From the NCBI RefSeq assembly GCF_016592155.1, contig NZ_AP024237.1:992001-1056000 (forward strand): DNA of 64,000 bases, in the 5' to 3' direction. The number at the start of each line of letters is the position of its first letter. The first letter of the stretch is position 1. The DNA is from Mycobacterium heckeshornense. GTDB taxonomy: Bacteria; Actinomycetota; Actinomycetes; Mycobacteriales; Mycobacteriaceae. The translations under genes were made by a program, and so were the position numbers. This document shows, piece after piece, positions 29,269 to 38,272 of the stretch. Under the pieces are notes generated by a model. It searched no databases, was not told where the DNA came from, and was given only the letters and a program-made list of their open reading frames with translations.

Positions 29269-29708
29269 TCGCTGACGCCGAGCGCGAAGTCGGCGTAGTC
29301 GAAACCGGGCACCACCACGCAGCTGACCAGGCTCGGTTCGTCGTCGCGCGGGCGTGCCCGCTGCCAGTGGCGGGGCGGCACCAGCACCTGCGGTCGCTCA
29401 CCGGCCAGAATGTCACTTCCAAGCACATGCGTTGTGGCGCTGCGGCGTTCGGCGCCAATATCGAGCAGTAACGGGCTACCCCGGTGGTGCAGCCACAGCT
29501 CGGCGCTGCGCACGGTGTGCCAAGCCGACGGCTGGCCGGGCATGAGTAGTAGCAGGATCGACGTTGCGGCGCTGCGCGGGCCGGTGTAGTCCGGCGGCAA
29601 CGCGGACTGACTGACGGTCACATCGCTGCGCCACATCTGTTTAAACCAGCCACCCTCAGGGTTGGGCGCCAAGTCCAGTGGGCGAGCCCAATCGGGGAGT
29701 TCCGTCAT
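29265..29708 (-). CDS. Cupin (DUF985) domain protein
   Basis: The product is 147 aa, starting MTELPDWARPLDLAPNPEGG. It contains the DUF985 cupin pattern: NPEGGWFKQMW, SAWHTVRSAELWLHHRG (metal-binding His), LVPPRHWQRA and LVSCVVVPGFDYADF. Cupins of this type are predicted sugar- or metal-binding, with no established reaction. The stop overlaps the end of the VOC remnant. Confidence 0.8.
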   Translation of the reverse strand: MTELPDWARPLDLAPNPEGGWFKQMWRSDVTVSQSALPPDYTGPRSAATSILLLLMPGQPSAWHTVRSAELWLHHRGSPLLLDIGAERRSATTHVLGSDILAGERPQVLVPPRHWQRARPRDDEPSLVSCVVVPGFDYADFALGVSD

Positions 29709-29827
29709 CGCCGCCCCTTGATGTGCTGCCGTCGATGTTTTGCGATCCACCCTAAAGCCTGGCTGGCTCATGTACTTCCCGCGTGTGCCAAGCCGCGAAC
29801 GCCACCTGGGAAGTTAGGGTCACAGCC

Positions 29828-30256
29828 ATGAGCCGCCGCCTGCGTCCTGGTTGGCTAATCGCCTTGTTCGGCGCGATTGTCGCGGTCAGCGCCTGGCTAC
29901 CATGGCTGACGACATCCGTCAACGGTGGCGGCTGGGCCAACGCCATCGGCGGCAGCATCGGCAGCCTGCGGCTACCACCCGGGTTCGGTGCCGGCCAGTT
30001 GATCGTGCTGTTGTCATCGACGCTGGTTGTGTCCGGGGCGATGGTGGGGCGCGGCCTATCAGCCAGGGTCGCTTCGATTGCGGCACTGCTCATTTCGTTG
30101 CTTATCGCGGCGCTGACATGGTGGTACTACGACATCAATGTCAAGCCACCGGTGTCGGCGGCATACGGGTTATACGTGGGTGCCGGCGGCGCGGTCGCAG
30201 CGGTGTGTTGTTCGGTGTGGGCACTGGTATCGGCCCTCGGGCGGCGTTACGACTAG
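29828..30256 (+). CDS. Four-helix membrane protein (Rv0912-like)
   Basis: The product is 142 aa, starting MSRRLRPGWLIALFGAIVAV. Four hydrophobic segments are visible (about residues 8-28, 52-72, 78-98 and 110-132), with a periplasmic loop carrying NGGGWANAIGG. Length and position match Rv0912. Function unknown. An upstream ATG-like start (29783) lacks support. Confidence 0.75.
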   Translation: MSRRLRPGWLIALFGAIVAVSAWLPWLTTSVNGGGWANAIGGSIGSLRLPPGFGAGQLIVLLSSTLVVSGAMVGRGLSARVASIAALLISLLIAALTWWYYDINVKPPVSAAYGLYVGAGGAVAAVCCSVWALVSALGRRYD

Positions 30257-30436
30257 TGGGCGCGGCTGGAGGCGGTCCCGCCGGCTCTCGGGCTGAACCG
30301 ACGAGACCTGAGCGGGCACGCAGGTCGACCTACGCACTCGCCTCCGAGGCTCATAGCCCCCGACCGCAATCGACAAACATGATCGCGATCTTTCCCAAAG
30401 GGTTTAATGCCGCGCCGAGCGGGATAGTTCGACCTC

Positions 30437-31123
30437 ATGGCCGAGGTGTCCAACCACGAGCTGGCGATACGCATGGCAGAACTGGCTCGCGCGATGGCAC
30501 CGCCGCGTGGCGTTGACGACGTGCTGGTCTGTGTGACCGATGCAGCAGTCGAGTTGATACCAGGTGCCGACACTGCAGGTGTGCTGTTGGTCGCCTCCGG
30601 TCGCAAGTTTCAATCCCTGTTCGGCACCTCTGACCTTGTCTACAAACTGGACGAACTACAGGCGAAATACAATGAGGGTCCTTGTGTCGACGCCGCGCAC
30701 AACGAATTGATGTTGCGCACAGATGATTTCGCCACTGAGCTGCGTTGGCCCAACTTTTCGCATGCGGCTAGCGAGATCGGGGTGCGCAGTTGTCTGTCGT
30801 ACAAGCTTTACGCCGGTGAGCGTAGCGCCGGCGCACTGAATGTTTTCGGTTTACGACCGCACGCATTCGACGCTGAAGCCGAAGCTATCGGCTCGGTGCT
30901 GGGCGCGCATGCGGCCGCGGCAATTTTGGCCAGCCGCCATGACCAGCAGCTCCGGTCGGCGCTGAACAGCAGGGATGTCATCGGTCAGGCGAAGGGCATC
31001 CTCATGGAGCGCTTCGATGTCGATGCCGTGCGCGCATTCGACATGCTGCGCGAGTTATCGCAAACCATGAATATCCGGCTGGCCGAAATCGCGCAGCGCG
31101 TCGTCGATACGCGCGGCGACTGA
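30437..31123 (+). CDS. GAF-ANTAR transcription antitermination protein
   Basis: The product is 228 aa. The GAF sensor domain (about residues 20-165) includes PGADTAGVLLV and EGPCVDAAHN. The ANTAR RNA-binding domain (about 172-226) has the family pattern RDVIGQAKGILMERFDVDAV followed by LSQTMNIRLAEIAQRVV. ANTAR proteins bind paired stem-loops in leader RNAs and prevent termination. Its RNA targets cannot be identified here. Not obviously in an operon. Confidence 0.92.
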   Translation: MAEVSNHELAIRMAELARAMAPPRGVDDVLVCVTDAAVELIPGADTAGVLLVASGRKFQSLFGTSDLVYKLDELQAKYNEGPCVDAAHNELMLRTDDFATELRWPNFSHAASEIGVRSCLSYKLYAGERSAGALNVFGLRPHAFDAEAEAIGSVLGAHAAAAILASRHDQQLRSALNSRDVIGQAKGILMERFDVDAVRAFDMLRELSQTMNIRLAEIAQRVVDTRGD

Positions 31124-31195
31124 CCAACGGTCTGGGGCGCAGGTCAGCTCACAGCCCAGGTTGCCGGGCCAGTGATGTCGGTCGTGGTGGCCGTG

Positions 31196-31804
31196 TCAGG
31201 TGTGGACGATCCAGCCGGCTTCGGTGTAGGGAGCGGGTTGCGCCGGATCGTTGATCGTGATGTAGAGGTCGCCTCCGGTCGGCATAGCGAAGCCGACGAA
31301 GCCGTGCGCGGTTTGCCCGTCGTGCAGGCCACCCGATTGCAGCGGAGGCATCTTGTCGAGCCTCCGGTAGTCGACCGCGAGCGTCGCCGGCTGGGGCGCG
31401 TCGTCGGGATGGGTCCATGGCTGATTGCCACCGCCGTATCCGGCGAAGATATAGGACTGGTCGAACAGGAAGAACCGGTGCGACGTCGCGGTGATAGTCA
31501 GTTCCACCACGTTGCATGCGGAGTCGGGCGTCGGAACCGCAAAATGAGTGGTGCACCCCGGCGGTAACCACGTTGCACTGTCGACAGTGATGTCGGCGGT
31601 CGCGCCGTCGGCCGCCCGCGCATGCACGGGCACACCCATCTGACCGATCGGGAACGGTGGACTCTCGGACGTCGGGTCGGCCGAAGCGGTGGGACATGAG
31701 CATGCGGCGATGCCCACGGCGACCGCGGCTGCTGCAATTACAGATTCCACCCGCACCCTGGGAAGATTACCCCCACCGCTGCCGCGAAAACGCGCATCGT
31801 CCAT
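31196..31804 (-). CDS. Secreted or lipid-anchored beta-sandwich protein, unknown function
   Basis: The product is 202 aa from ATG 31804; a GTG at 31759 is the alternative. A signal sequence (VIAAAAVAVGIAACSC) contains a possible lipobox IAAC and, further on, an AxA-type site ASA-DP. The mature part has mostly beta-strand character, with paired Cys (CTTHF, SACNVV) and a C-terminal MPTGGDLYITINDP. This resembles small secreted immunoglobulin-like antigens such as MPT63 in layout only; I cannot assign a family. Confidence 0.6.
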   Translation of the reverse strand: MDDARFRGSGGGNLPRVRVESVIAAAAVAVGIAACSCPTASADPTSESPPFPIGQMGVPVHARAADGATADITVDSATWLPPGCTTHFAVPTPDSACNVVELTITATSHRFFLFDQSYIFAGYGGGNQPWTHPDDAPQPATLAVDYRRLDKMPPLQSGGLHDGQTAHGFVGFAMPTGGDLYITINDPAQPAPYTEAGWIVHT

Positions 31805-31925
31805 AGGCTATCGGGTGCAGTGGATAAGAGCGCCGACGGCCGGCATTAAACAAATCAGCCAACAGGCAGCGACTGACGTAAGGCGACGGAACCAAGCCGG
31901 GACAGCGGACTTTGCTGCCTATGGG

Positions 31926-32335
31926 TTAGGGGAGATTTGGGCGGCGCGCGTCCCATCTGCGCTTCTTGGGGCGCTTCTCGCAGCTGCAGCGCTTCTTGGG
32001 AGGTGTCGACTGGCTCCCGGCCTCGTATTGAAAGCGCGCCATCATCTTGGTGCCCGCGCCGGGTACGTCGGTCACTACAAAGCGCGCCTCGCCGTCCCCA
32101 ATCGGTGCCAGGCCGGTCGCGAAGATGTTGCCGCAGAAGTCGCCCGTTTCGGTGAGATCCATGTCGGCCCTGTTGGTGCTGGACACACGGGCCTCGACAC
32201 CCAGGCGCTCGACCAATGCGAGTCTTGCTGAGCCGCCTTCTGTTCCCAAGACGTAGAAGCAGCTCGCCGTAGTACCGGGGCGATACCATCTGAACGGAAA
32301 CGTCGCGAGCAGAAGCGTTTTTACTCGGCGCCGTG
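31926..32335 (-). CDS. Unidentified open frame beside degraded gene
   Basis: An open stretch of about 135 codons without a convincing start: LALVERLGVEARVSSTNRAD, then ETGDFCGNIFATGLAPIGDG, ending in a Lys/Cys-rich tail KKRCSCEKRPKKRR. Codon use is less GC3-biased than in flanking genes. It follows, in another frame, the broken gene 32321-32706. It may be part of the same decayed locus, foreign DNA, or not coding at all. Confidence 0.25.
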
Positions 32336-32706
32336 ATCCACCTGTGCCTGTGAATGATCCGCAAGTTCGGCTGTCACCTGCTCTGCGAGCGCCGCACGCG
32401 CTGAGCGCTCTTCGCGCGTCGGCCACGGCGGCTGCGGCTGACCCACGACGACCACCGGGAGCACGAGCTGCACGCACCGCCCCGCTCGCTCGGCCAGGTG
32501 CAGAAGATCGACGTAGGTTTTTTCCAACCGCTGCTCGTTTCGCGCCTCGCTGGCTAGCAGCCGCTCATGGCTCAACTGCAACCCGAGAACGGTCTCGGCA
32601 TGCTCGCGGCCCTGCTTGCCGGTAAGCCAGGTGAAGACACGCCGCCGACGCCGACCGCAATCGACGCCGTGGCCGTCGCGACCGGAGCGACCCATTCCCA
32701 CGCCAT
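32321..32706 (-). pseudogene. Frameshifted small membrane-anchored protein gene
   Basis: The start MAWEWVAPVATATASIAVGV encodes a single hydrophobic helix. After GVGG the frame shifts by one base and continues VFTWLTGKQGREHAETVLGL, QLSHERLLASEARNEQRLEK, then PPWPTREERSARAALAEQVT to the stop. The N-terminal helix plus Arg/Glu-rich helical body resembles a family of unnamed actinobacterial proteins that I recognise only loosely. The missing base is in the GTG run around 32640. Confidence 0.45.
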
Positions 32707-32854
32707 GAGCTGATTCTTGCCGGGATCGCCGCCAGCTACCCGAAAGGACATGCCGGTGAGCGCTGGTGATCGCGGCTGAGCATCGCATGATGATCGCACG
32801 ACGGCAGTCCGTAGTGCGTTGAAAACCGCCTCTGAACTGCGTAAACCAACCTTG

Positions 32855-32927
32855 TGCCCCCGGCAGGATTCGAACCTGCGACACCGGCTTTAGGAGAGCC
32901 GTGCTCTATCCCCTGAGCTACGAGGGC
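32855..32927 (-). tRNA. tRNA-Arg (anticodon CCT)
   Basis: A 73-nt cloverleaf: acceptor GCCCTCG pairs with CGGGGGC, the D-arm contains TAGCTCAGGGGATAGAGC, the anticodon stem-loop is CGGCT-CTCCTAA-AGCCG giving anticodon CCT (codon AGG), and the T-arm has GGTTCGAATCC. The discriminator base is A and CCA is not encoded. Genes on its 3' side (lower coordinates) and 5' side are degraded, so it may have served as an integration site. Confidence 0.95.
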
Positions 32928-33124
32928 GCGAACGTCGTTGAATTCCTGTTCAAACGTAGCCGTTCCCGGCGGTTTCGCACATGGTCGCGCTGCAGCCGGT
33001 GTGAGTGTAGTCGGCACGACGCGGCCCGCGCGGCGCTCGTCGCGCTGCGTCGAACTGAGCTCAGCGCCACATCGTGTCCTCGGTAGGTGTTGGCGAAGTC
33101 ACCGCGGAAAGGCTGCGTCGCTCC

Positions 33125-33688
33125 GTGAACGTGTTGCTGTTCGGGATTTCGCACCGCAGCGCGCCGGTGTCGGTCCTCGAGCAATTGAGCACCGGCAGCT
33201 CGGGCCAGGCCAAAATCGCGAAACAGTCTTGCAGTCACCGCGGGTGACCGAGGTTTTGGTGCTCTGCACCTGCAACCGAGTCGAGGTATACGCCGCGGTT
33301 GAAGCCTTCCACGGTGAGCTTTCGGTGATCGGCCAGGTGCTCTTCGAACACTCTGGGATGTCGCTGCGGGATCTGACTCAGTACGCCCATGTGCGCTACT
33401 CCGAAGCAGCCGTCGAGCACCTGTTCGCCGTGGCCAGTGGTTTGGATTCCGCGGTAGTTGGTGAGCAACAGGTGCTGGGTCAGGTGCGCCGCGCGTACGC
33501 GGCCGCCAAGGCCAACCGCACCGTCGGGCGCGTCTTGCACGAACTGGCCCAGCGCGCGCTGTCGGTGGGCAAGCGGGTGCACTCGGAGACCGGGATCGAT
33601 GCCGCTGGCGCCTTGGTGGTATCGGTCGCACTGAGTATGGCCGGCGTCCGGTTGGGCGGGCTGGGCGGGTGCGTCGCCGCGATCGTCG
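33125..33688 (+). pseudogene. Glutamyl-tRNA reductase (hemA) N-terminal fragment, frameshifted
   Basis: The fragment begins [20 protein letters not shown], the HemA N-terminus. After about 42 codons the frame shifts to [20 protein letters not shown], which contains the catalytic Cys. It continues through [20 protein letters not shown] and [20 protein letters not shown], then ends near residue 185 of about 460, where it joins the reverse strand of an ABC-ATPase fragment. A full hemA must be elsewhere in the genome, since this copy cannot make the enzyme. Confidence 0.88.
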
Positions 33689-33689
33689 A

Positions 33690-33969
33690 ACCCGACATGT
33701 GCCCGGCGAAAAGCGCCCAGATCGCGCGGTCGGCAACTTGAAATGTCTTCTCCGGCAACCATAGCCGTTCTGCTATCGGCCGATTCGATGCCGCCGATGA
33801 CGTTGAGCAGGGTGGTCTTGGCCGATCCGCTTGGACCGAGCACCGCTGTCATCGCGCCGGGGGCGACGTCGAGGTCGACTTTTTGCAATGCGTGCACCGC
33901 AGCAGCACCCTCGCCGTAGGTCTTGCTGACCCCGGCCAGCCGGACTCCGCCGCGCGGTGATGCGCGCAT
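33690..33969 (-). pseudogene. ABC transporter ATP-binding protein N-terminal fragment
   Basis: About 93 codons: VRLAGVSKTYGEGAAAVHAL, Walker A GPSGSAKTTLLNVIGG (with S in place of the usual G), then [17 protein letters not shown], after which the family sequence stops and the frame is antisense to the hemA fragment. Q-loop, signature and Walker B motifs are missing. It resembles MacB/LolD-type ATPases. Confidence 0.8.
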
Positions 33970-34049
33970 ACCGTAGGTACGGGGCCGGGTTTCGACAGTT
34001 CAATGAACCCCCGGAACCGGGTGCCACCGCGGACCTACAGCGGCTAGGT

Positions 34050-34862
34050 TCACCGCAGTTCGGCGATCACCTTCGCGAACGTCTCGGCGTGAACCTCCTG
34101 CACGCTGAACGATGTCAATCCGTAAGTCTCGCGGTAGCGCCGCAAAGTGTCGGCGATATCGCGCGGTGACCCGCTGAGCACCGCGGGCAGCGCCAGCAAT
34201 TGCTCGTCCGATAAGCCGGGCGCATAGCGTCGAGTCAGCGACAAATTCGGTATCCCGGAGTTGTCGGTGGGCACGGCGGTGATCGCTAAGTCCAGCTGCA
34301 AATCTCGATCGTTCGCCGCTGTGCGGACGAACTCGACGCGTTCGGCCAGCGCCCCGTTGACGCCGCGCGGGTTTGCGCCGGTGAGGCCGACGATGTCGGC
34401 ATGGCGTGCGGCCACGGTCAGCAGCCGGTCGCCGTTGCCGGCGATGAGGATCGGCACGCTGGGCAGGTGCTCCCGCAGGTATGCGGTGACGTGCTCGAGG
34501 TAGTCGACGCGCTCGCGGGCGCTCGGATAGGGAAGTTCAGCGGCCTCGAATTCTTCTCGCACGTAGCCGGCACCCAGGCCCAGGTCAATACGGCCTTCGC
34601 TGAGCACCTCCAGCGCGGCGACGTCGCGGGCGAGCAAGGCCGGTTTGTAGAAACACGCATTGAGTACGTAAGTACCGACTCGGACTTTCGTGGTGGCGGC
34701 GGCGATGGCGGTCAGTGCGGGAAATGGCGCCGGTGCGCCCAGATGATCGGGCACGTAAATGACGTCGAACCCGAATCCTTCCAGCCGACGGGCCTTCTCA
34801 CGCAGCGCGCTTGGGTTTTTGATCGAGTGGATGCCCACTCCGAAACGAAAGGTCATGCTCAT
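34050..34862 (-). CDS. LLM-class F420-dependent oxidoreductase
   Basis: The product is 270 aa, starting MSMTFRFGVGIHS with the ATG overlapping the upstream stop by 1 nt (TGATG). The TIM-barrel luciferase-like pattern is clear: GFDVIYVPDHLGAPAPFPAL, VRVGTYVLNACFYKPALLAR, EGRIDLGLGAGYVREEFEAA and PILIAGNGDRLLTVAARHAD. Such enzymes in mycobacteria use F420 rather than FMN. The substrate is unknown. It is the last gene of the mntH-GGCT-hydrolase series. Confidence 0.88.
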   Translation of the reverse strand: MSMTFRFGVGIHSIKNPSALREKARRLEGFGFDVIYVPDHLGAPAPFPALTAIAAATTKVRVGTYVLNACFYKPALLARDVAALEVLSEGRIDLGLGAGYVREEFEAAELPYPSARERVDYLEHVTAYLREHLPSVPILIAGNGDRLLTVAARHADIVGLTGANPRGVNGALAERVEFVRTAANDRDLQLDLAITAVPTDNSGIPNLSLTRRYAPGLSDEQLLALPAVLSGSPRDIADTLRRYRETYGLTSFSVQEVHAETFAKVIAELR

Positions 34863-35359
34863 CAACGCTCGATTTTCCACGACCTCGCCGCCGCCGCCAG
34901 ACCCCCCACCAGCGCCGAGGTCACCGATGACAGCCCGTCGTCGTCCGGGCGCGGACTGCGGGGGCTGATGCCGCGCACCCGTGCCGACAGCTCCAACTGG
35001 GCCCCGCCGTCGCGCACCCGGTTGACAGGGTTGTCCGGATGCAGACCGCGAAGCTCGCGCGGGATGGCGTCCAATTCGGTGATCACCTGATAACCCGGCA
35101 GGTCGAGGTGGCGGGCCAGGTGGCTGGCCAGCTTGCGGTTGCGACCACCAGCCAGCAGCTGTGTGCTGCGCCCGAAGCGCGCGTAGCTGTGCAGCGAAAC
35201 CGCGACATCGACATGGTCGAGGAACTCGGCAAGCCGCGGCGACTCGTCCGGCCGAAACCGAACCGAGGAAAGGTGATGCGGATACCGGTGCGGGTGGCGC
35301 ACCAGATACACCGACGCGTCGGCGGCGTCGGCTGCGCGTTCGGCGATCACGTCGGTCAT
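34862..35359 (-). CDS. Poly-gamma-glutamate hydrolase family protein (DUF867)
   Basis: The product is 165 aa. The start ATG at 35359 overlaps the GGCT stop (ATGA). Conserved segments YLVRHPHRYPHHLSSVRF, DVAVSLHSYARFGRSTQLLA and LPGYQVITELDAIPRELRGL, with His and Glu metal ligands, match the phage-derived zinc enzymes (PghP/YmaC type) that cleave poly-gamma-glutamate. Coupling to a gamma-glutamyl cyclotransferase gene suggests gamma-glutamyl peptide turnover (inference). Confidence 0.78.
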   Translation of the reverse strand: MTDVIAERAADAADASVYLVRHPHRYPHHLSSVRFRPDESPRLAEFLDHVDVAVSLHSYARFGRSTQLLAGGRNRKLASHLARHLDLPGYQVITELDAIPRELRGLHPDNPVNRVRDGGAQLELSARVRGISPRSPRPDDDGLSSVTSALVGGLAAAARSWKIER

Positions 35360-35922
35360 CTGTTCCAGGCCACCTCCGTGATGGCCAAGAAGCCGAAGCG
35401 AGACCGTAACCGGCTCACCTCGATAACACCCGGATCGGACAGCAACGCTGAAAGCGACTGCGGTGCAATATAATTGCAGACAGCCGGGCGCGGCCACCGG
35501 GCTGGATCCCATCGGTGCAGATACTCGATCCAGCGTGCGGGCAATCGATGATGCACCGCGCCGTCGATGATGCGCTCCAGATAGCCGGGCCGAGGCGCAC
35601 CCGGCGTCACCCGGTGGTCGATGTAGATCCACGCCCGCGAGGGCCCGTCGTCGGTATGCACGGTCAGCTGATCGCGGTGGTAGCGCGCCGGTACGCCCTC
35701 GGCGCTGTCCAACCTGGTCAAGTCGTCATCGGAGACCTGCCACAAGACACCGTGCACCTGACCCCCGGTGAAGGCGTCGACGGTGGCCACCCCGCGCTGG
35801 TTGATCAGCCACTCATGGTCGCCCAGCATCGCCGGACGCGGCTCGGTCGCATCGGGACAGCGCCGCGACATCTGCCGGACGCACAGGTTAGACCCGTAGG
35901 CGAAGTAGGCGTGCCGGCGCAC
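35356..35922 (-). CDS. Gamma-glutamylcyclotransferase-like protein
   Basis: The product is 188 aa. The N-terminal FAYGSNL motif is the substrate loop of the GGCT fold. A conserved acidic residue lies in the segment LDSAEGVPARYHRDQLTVHT. It releases 5-oxoproline from gamma-glutamyl compounds in characterised relatives. It lies 5 bp after mntH and overlaps the hydrolase gene by 4 nt. In position it replaces the M. tuberculosis gene Rv0925c; orthology was not tested. Confidence 0.82.
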   Translation of the reverse strand: MRRHAYFAYGSNLCVRQMSRRCPDATEPRPAMLGDHEWLINQRGVATVDAFTGGQVHGVLWQVSDDDLTRLDSAEGVPARYHRDQLTVHTDDGPSRAWIYIDHRVTPGAPRPGYLERIIDGAVHHRLPARWIEYLHRWDPARWPRPAVCNYIAPQSLSALLSDPGVIEVSRLRSRFGFLAITEVAWNR

Positions 35923-35927
35923 TCGCG

Positions 35928-37154
35928 TCAGCCCCCCACCGTCAGGTACACCAAAATCACATTAAGCAGGCTAATCATCAGCGCGACCGCCCAGCCGACC
36001 GCCGTGGTGAGGCGGTGGTTGGTGTCGGCGCCCATGACCGCACGATTGCTGGTCAGCAGCACCAGCGGAAACAGCGCGAACGGTATGCCGAACGACAGCA
36101 CCACTTGGGACAACACCAGCGCGCGGGTCGGATCGAAGCCCCACGCCAGAATCAGCATGGCCGGTGTCAATGTGACCAGCCGACGCGCCAGCATCGGCAC
36201 CGACCGGTACAGCAATCCCTGCATGATCATGGCGCCGGCGTACGCGCCCACCGACGCCGAAGCCAAACCCGACACCAGCAACCCGATGGCGAAAAACACC
36301 GCAATCAGCGGACTGACGGTATCGCGCACCGCCGCATACGCGCCCTCGATGGAACCCGTGCCGCCGCGACCCTGCATGTTAAGCGCGGCCACCAGCAGCA
36401 TGGCGGCGTTGACGCCGCCCGCGACCATCATCGCCAGCGCGACATCCCAGCGGGTGACCCGCAGCAGCCAGCGCCGGGGCGGCCCCGCATCGGGATGCCC
36501 GTGCCGGTCGCGGGCCAGACCCGAATGCAGGTAGACGGCGTGCGGCATCACGGTGGCGCCCAGGATCGCGGCGGCCAGCAGCACGCTTTCGGTGCCGTCG
36601 AAGCGGGGCACCAGCCCGCCGAGCACCGCCCCCGGCGGCGGTGTGGCGACAAAGAAGCTGGCGGTGAAGCCGATCGCGATAAGCAACAGCAATCCGGTGA
36701 TCAGTTGCTCGAACAAGCGCTGCCCGCGCCGGTCTCGGATGGCCAGCAGCAGCAACGACACGACCCCGGTGACCAGCCCGCCGACCAGCAGCGGCAGGCC
36801 GAACAAGATGCGCAGTGCGATCGCCCCGCCGACGACTTCAGCCAGGTCGGTGGCCATCGCCACCAGTTCGGCCTGCACCCAGTAGGCCAGCCGGGCGGGG
36901 CGATTCATCCGCTCGCCAACGGCCTCCGGCAGCGAGCGCCCGGTGACCAGCCCCAGCTTCGCCGACAGGTATTGCACCAGCCCGGCCATCAGGTTCGCGG
37001 TGACGATCACCCACAGCAGCAGATAGCCGAACTGGGCGCCGGAGCTGGCGTTGGCTGCGACGTTGCCGGGGTCGACGTAGGCGATGGCGGCGACGAATGC
37101 CGGCCCGAGCAGATACCAGCCTGTCTTGGCCCGTGTCAGGGTGTTCTGCGCCAA
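35928..37154 (-). CDS. mntH: NRAMP divalent metal transporter MntH
   Basis: The product is 408 aa with about 11 hydrophobic segments. The NRAMP signature DPGNVAAN in helix 1 and MPHAVYLHS in helix 6 supply metal ligands, as in proton-coupled Mn2+/Fe2+ transporters. It corresponds to Rv0924c (Mramp). No metal-responsive operator or RNA switch was seen in the 38 bp before the start. It heads the GGCT-hydrolase-F420 series. Confidence 0.95.
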   Translation of the reverse strand: MAQNTLTRAKTGWYLLGPAFVAAIAYVDPGNVAANASSGAQFGYLLLWVIVTANLMAGLVQYLSAKLGLVTGRSLPEAVGERMNRPARLAYWVQAELVAMATDLAEVVGGAIALRILFGLPLLVGGLVTGVVSLLLLAIRDRRGQRLFEQLITGLLLLIAIGFTASFFVATPPPGAVLGGLVPRFDGTESVLLAAAILGATVMPHAVYLHSGLARDRHGHPDAGPPRRWLLRVTRWDVALAMMVAGGVNAAMLLVAALNMQGRGGTGSIEGAYAAVRDTVSPLIAVFFAIGLLVSGLASASVGAYAGAMIMQGLLYRSVPMLARRLVTLTPAMLILAWGFDPTRALVLSQVVLSFGIPFALFPLVLLTSNRAVMGADTNHRLTTAVGWAVALMISLLNVILVYLTVGG

Positions 37155-37192
37155 CTAACCGACTTTCGCCGACCTCGACTGATCAAGCCAGA

Positions 37193-38269
37193 TTAGCCGG
37201 GCGCATAGAGGCCCCGCGCGGAGACCAGCGGCAAGTCCAGCGTGGTGCGGATACCGGCCGGTGCGGCCACCACGGCGGGAATCGCGTTGACGATGCGCAT
37301 CGCGGTCGCCACCAGCCCGGCGTGGTTGTGATCGCCACGGCGGCTGCTCAGGCAGATGTCCACCGCGTACGACGGTTCACCGGTGATTTCGATGCGGTAG
37401 GAGCCGCCGGGCTGGGCGGGTTGCGGCCATTCCGGGCACAGGTCGTCGCGCAACCGGGTGACGTGTTCGAGCACCACTGCGGGCCGGCCCCCGGCCATAC
37501 CGAGCACCTCGAACCGTAGCGCTGCGGCGCTGCCCTTGGGGATATGGCCGGAGGCAATGTCGAAGTCTTCGGGCGCCGGTTCGCGGGTGTAGCGCTCGGT
37601 GACCTCGTCGAGCGAAATGCCGAGGCCGGCCGCAAGCTGGCGCACCACCGAACCCCACGCCATGCTCAGCACACCCGGCTGCAGCAGCATCGGGGTCTCG
37701 TCGAGCGGCTTGCCGAAGCCCATCACGTCGAACATCACCACCGCGCTGTCGTAGGTGGCGTAGTCGACGATCTCCATGCAGCGCACCTGCTCGATGCTCT
37801 GGCAGGTGCCGGCGAAAGCCAGCGGCAGCAAGTCGTTGGCGAAACCGGGGTCGATCCCGTTGACGAAGAGGCTCGAATTACCTTCGCGCGCAGCATCTTC
37901 CAACGGCGCAATGAGTTCTTCAGGGATCACCTGCCAGGGGTATTGCAAAAAGACGGGGCCGCTGCCGACGACGTTGACCCCGGCGGCCAGGATGCGGCGA
38001 TAGTCGTCGAGCGCCTCGGGTAGCCGGTTGTCGGCCATCGCGGTGTAGACGGCGCACTGCGGCCCGGTTGCCAGCACCGCGTCGAGGTCGGTGCTCGCCA
38101 GTACACCGGTCGAATCCGCAAGTCCGGCAAGCTCAGCCGCATCTTTGCCGGCCTTGGTGTCAGAGGACACCCACACGGCGGTGAGCTGGAATTGCGGGTT
38201 GGTGATCAGCGCTTTGAGCGCATGGGCGCCGACGTTGCCGGTGCCGATCTGAGCGACGCGAATGGCCAT
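37193..38269 (-). CDS. Dihydrodipicolinate-reductase-like NAD(P)-dependent dehydrogenase (Rv0926c-like)
   Basis: The product is 358 aa. The Rossmann motif RVAQIGTGNVGAHALKALI at the N-terminus, the GINVVGSGP-like segment NVVGSGPVF and FVNGIDPGFANDLLPLAF match the DapB-like family that includes 2,4-diaminopentanoate dehydrogenases. The actual substrate is unknown. It corresponds to Rv0926c and follows the SDR gene (Rv0927c-like) by 3 bp on the same strand. Confidence 0.85.
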   Translation of the reverse strand: MAIRVAQIGTGNVGAHALKALITNPQFQLTAVWVSSDTKAGKDAAELAGLADSTGVLASTDLDAVLATGPQCAVYTAMADNRLPEALDDYRRILAAGVNVVGSGPVFLQYPWQVIPEELIAPLEDAAREGNSSLFVNGIDPGFANDLLPLAFAGTCQSIEQVRCMEIVDYATYDSAVVMFDVMGFGKPLDETPMLLQPGVLSMAWGSVVRQLAAGLGISLDEVTERYTREPAPEDFDIASGHIPKGSAAALRFEVLGMAGGRPAVVLEHVTRLRDDLCPEWPQPAQPGGSYRIEITGEPSYAVDICLSSRRGDHNHAGLVATAMRIVNAIPAVVAAPAGIRTTLDLPLVSARGLYAPG

Positions 38270-38272
38270 GGT

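Noticed and set aside
36015..37196. 393-codon plus-strand open frame over mntH
   Set aside because: Antisense to an unmistakable transporter; low-complexity Arg/Gln/His composition.
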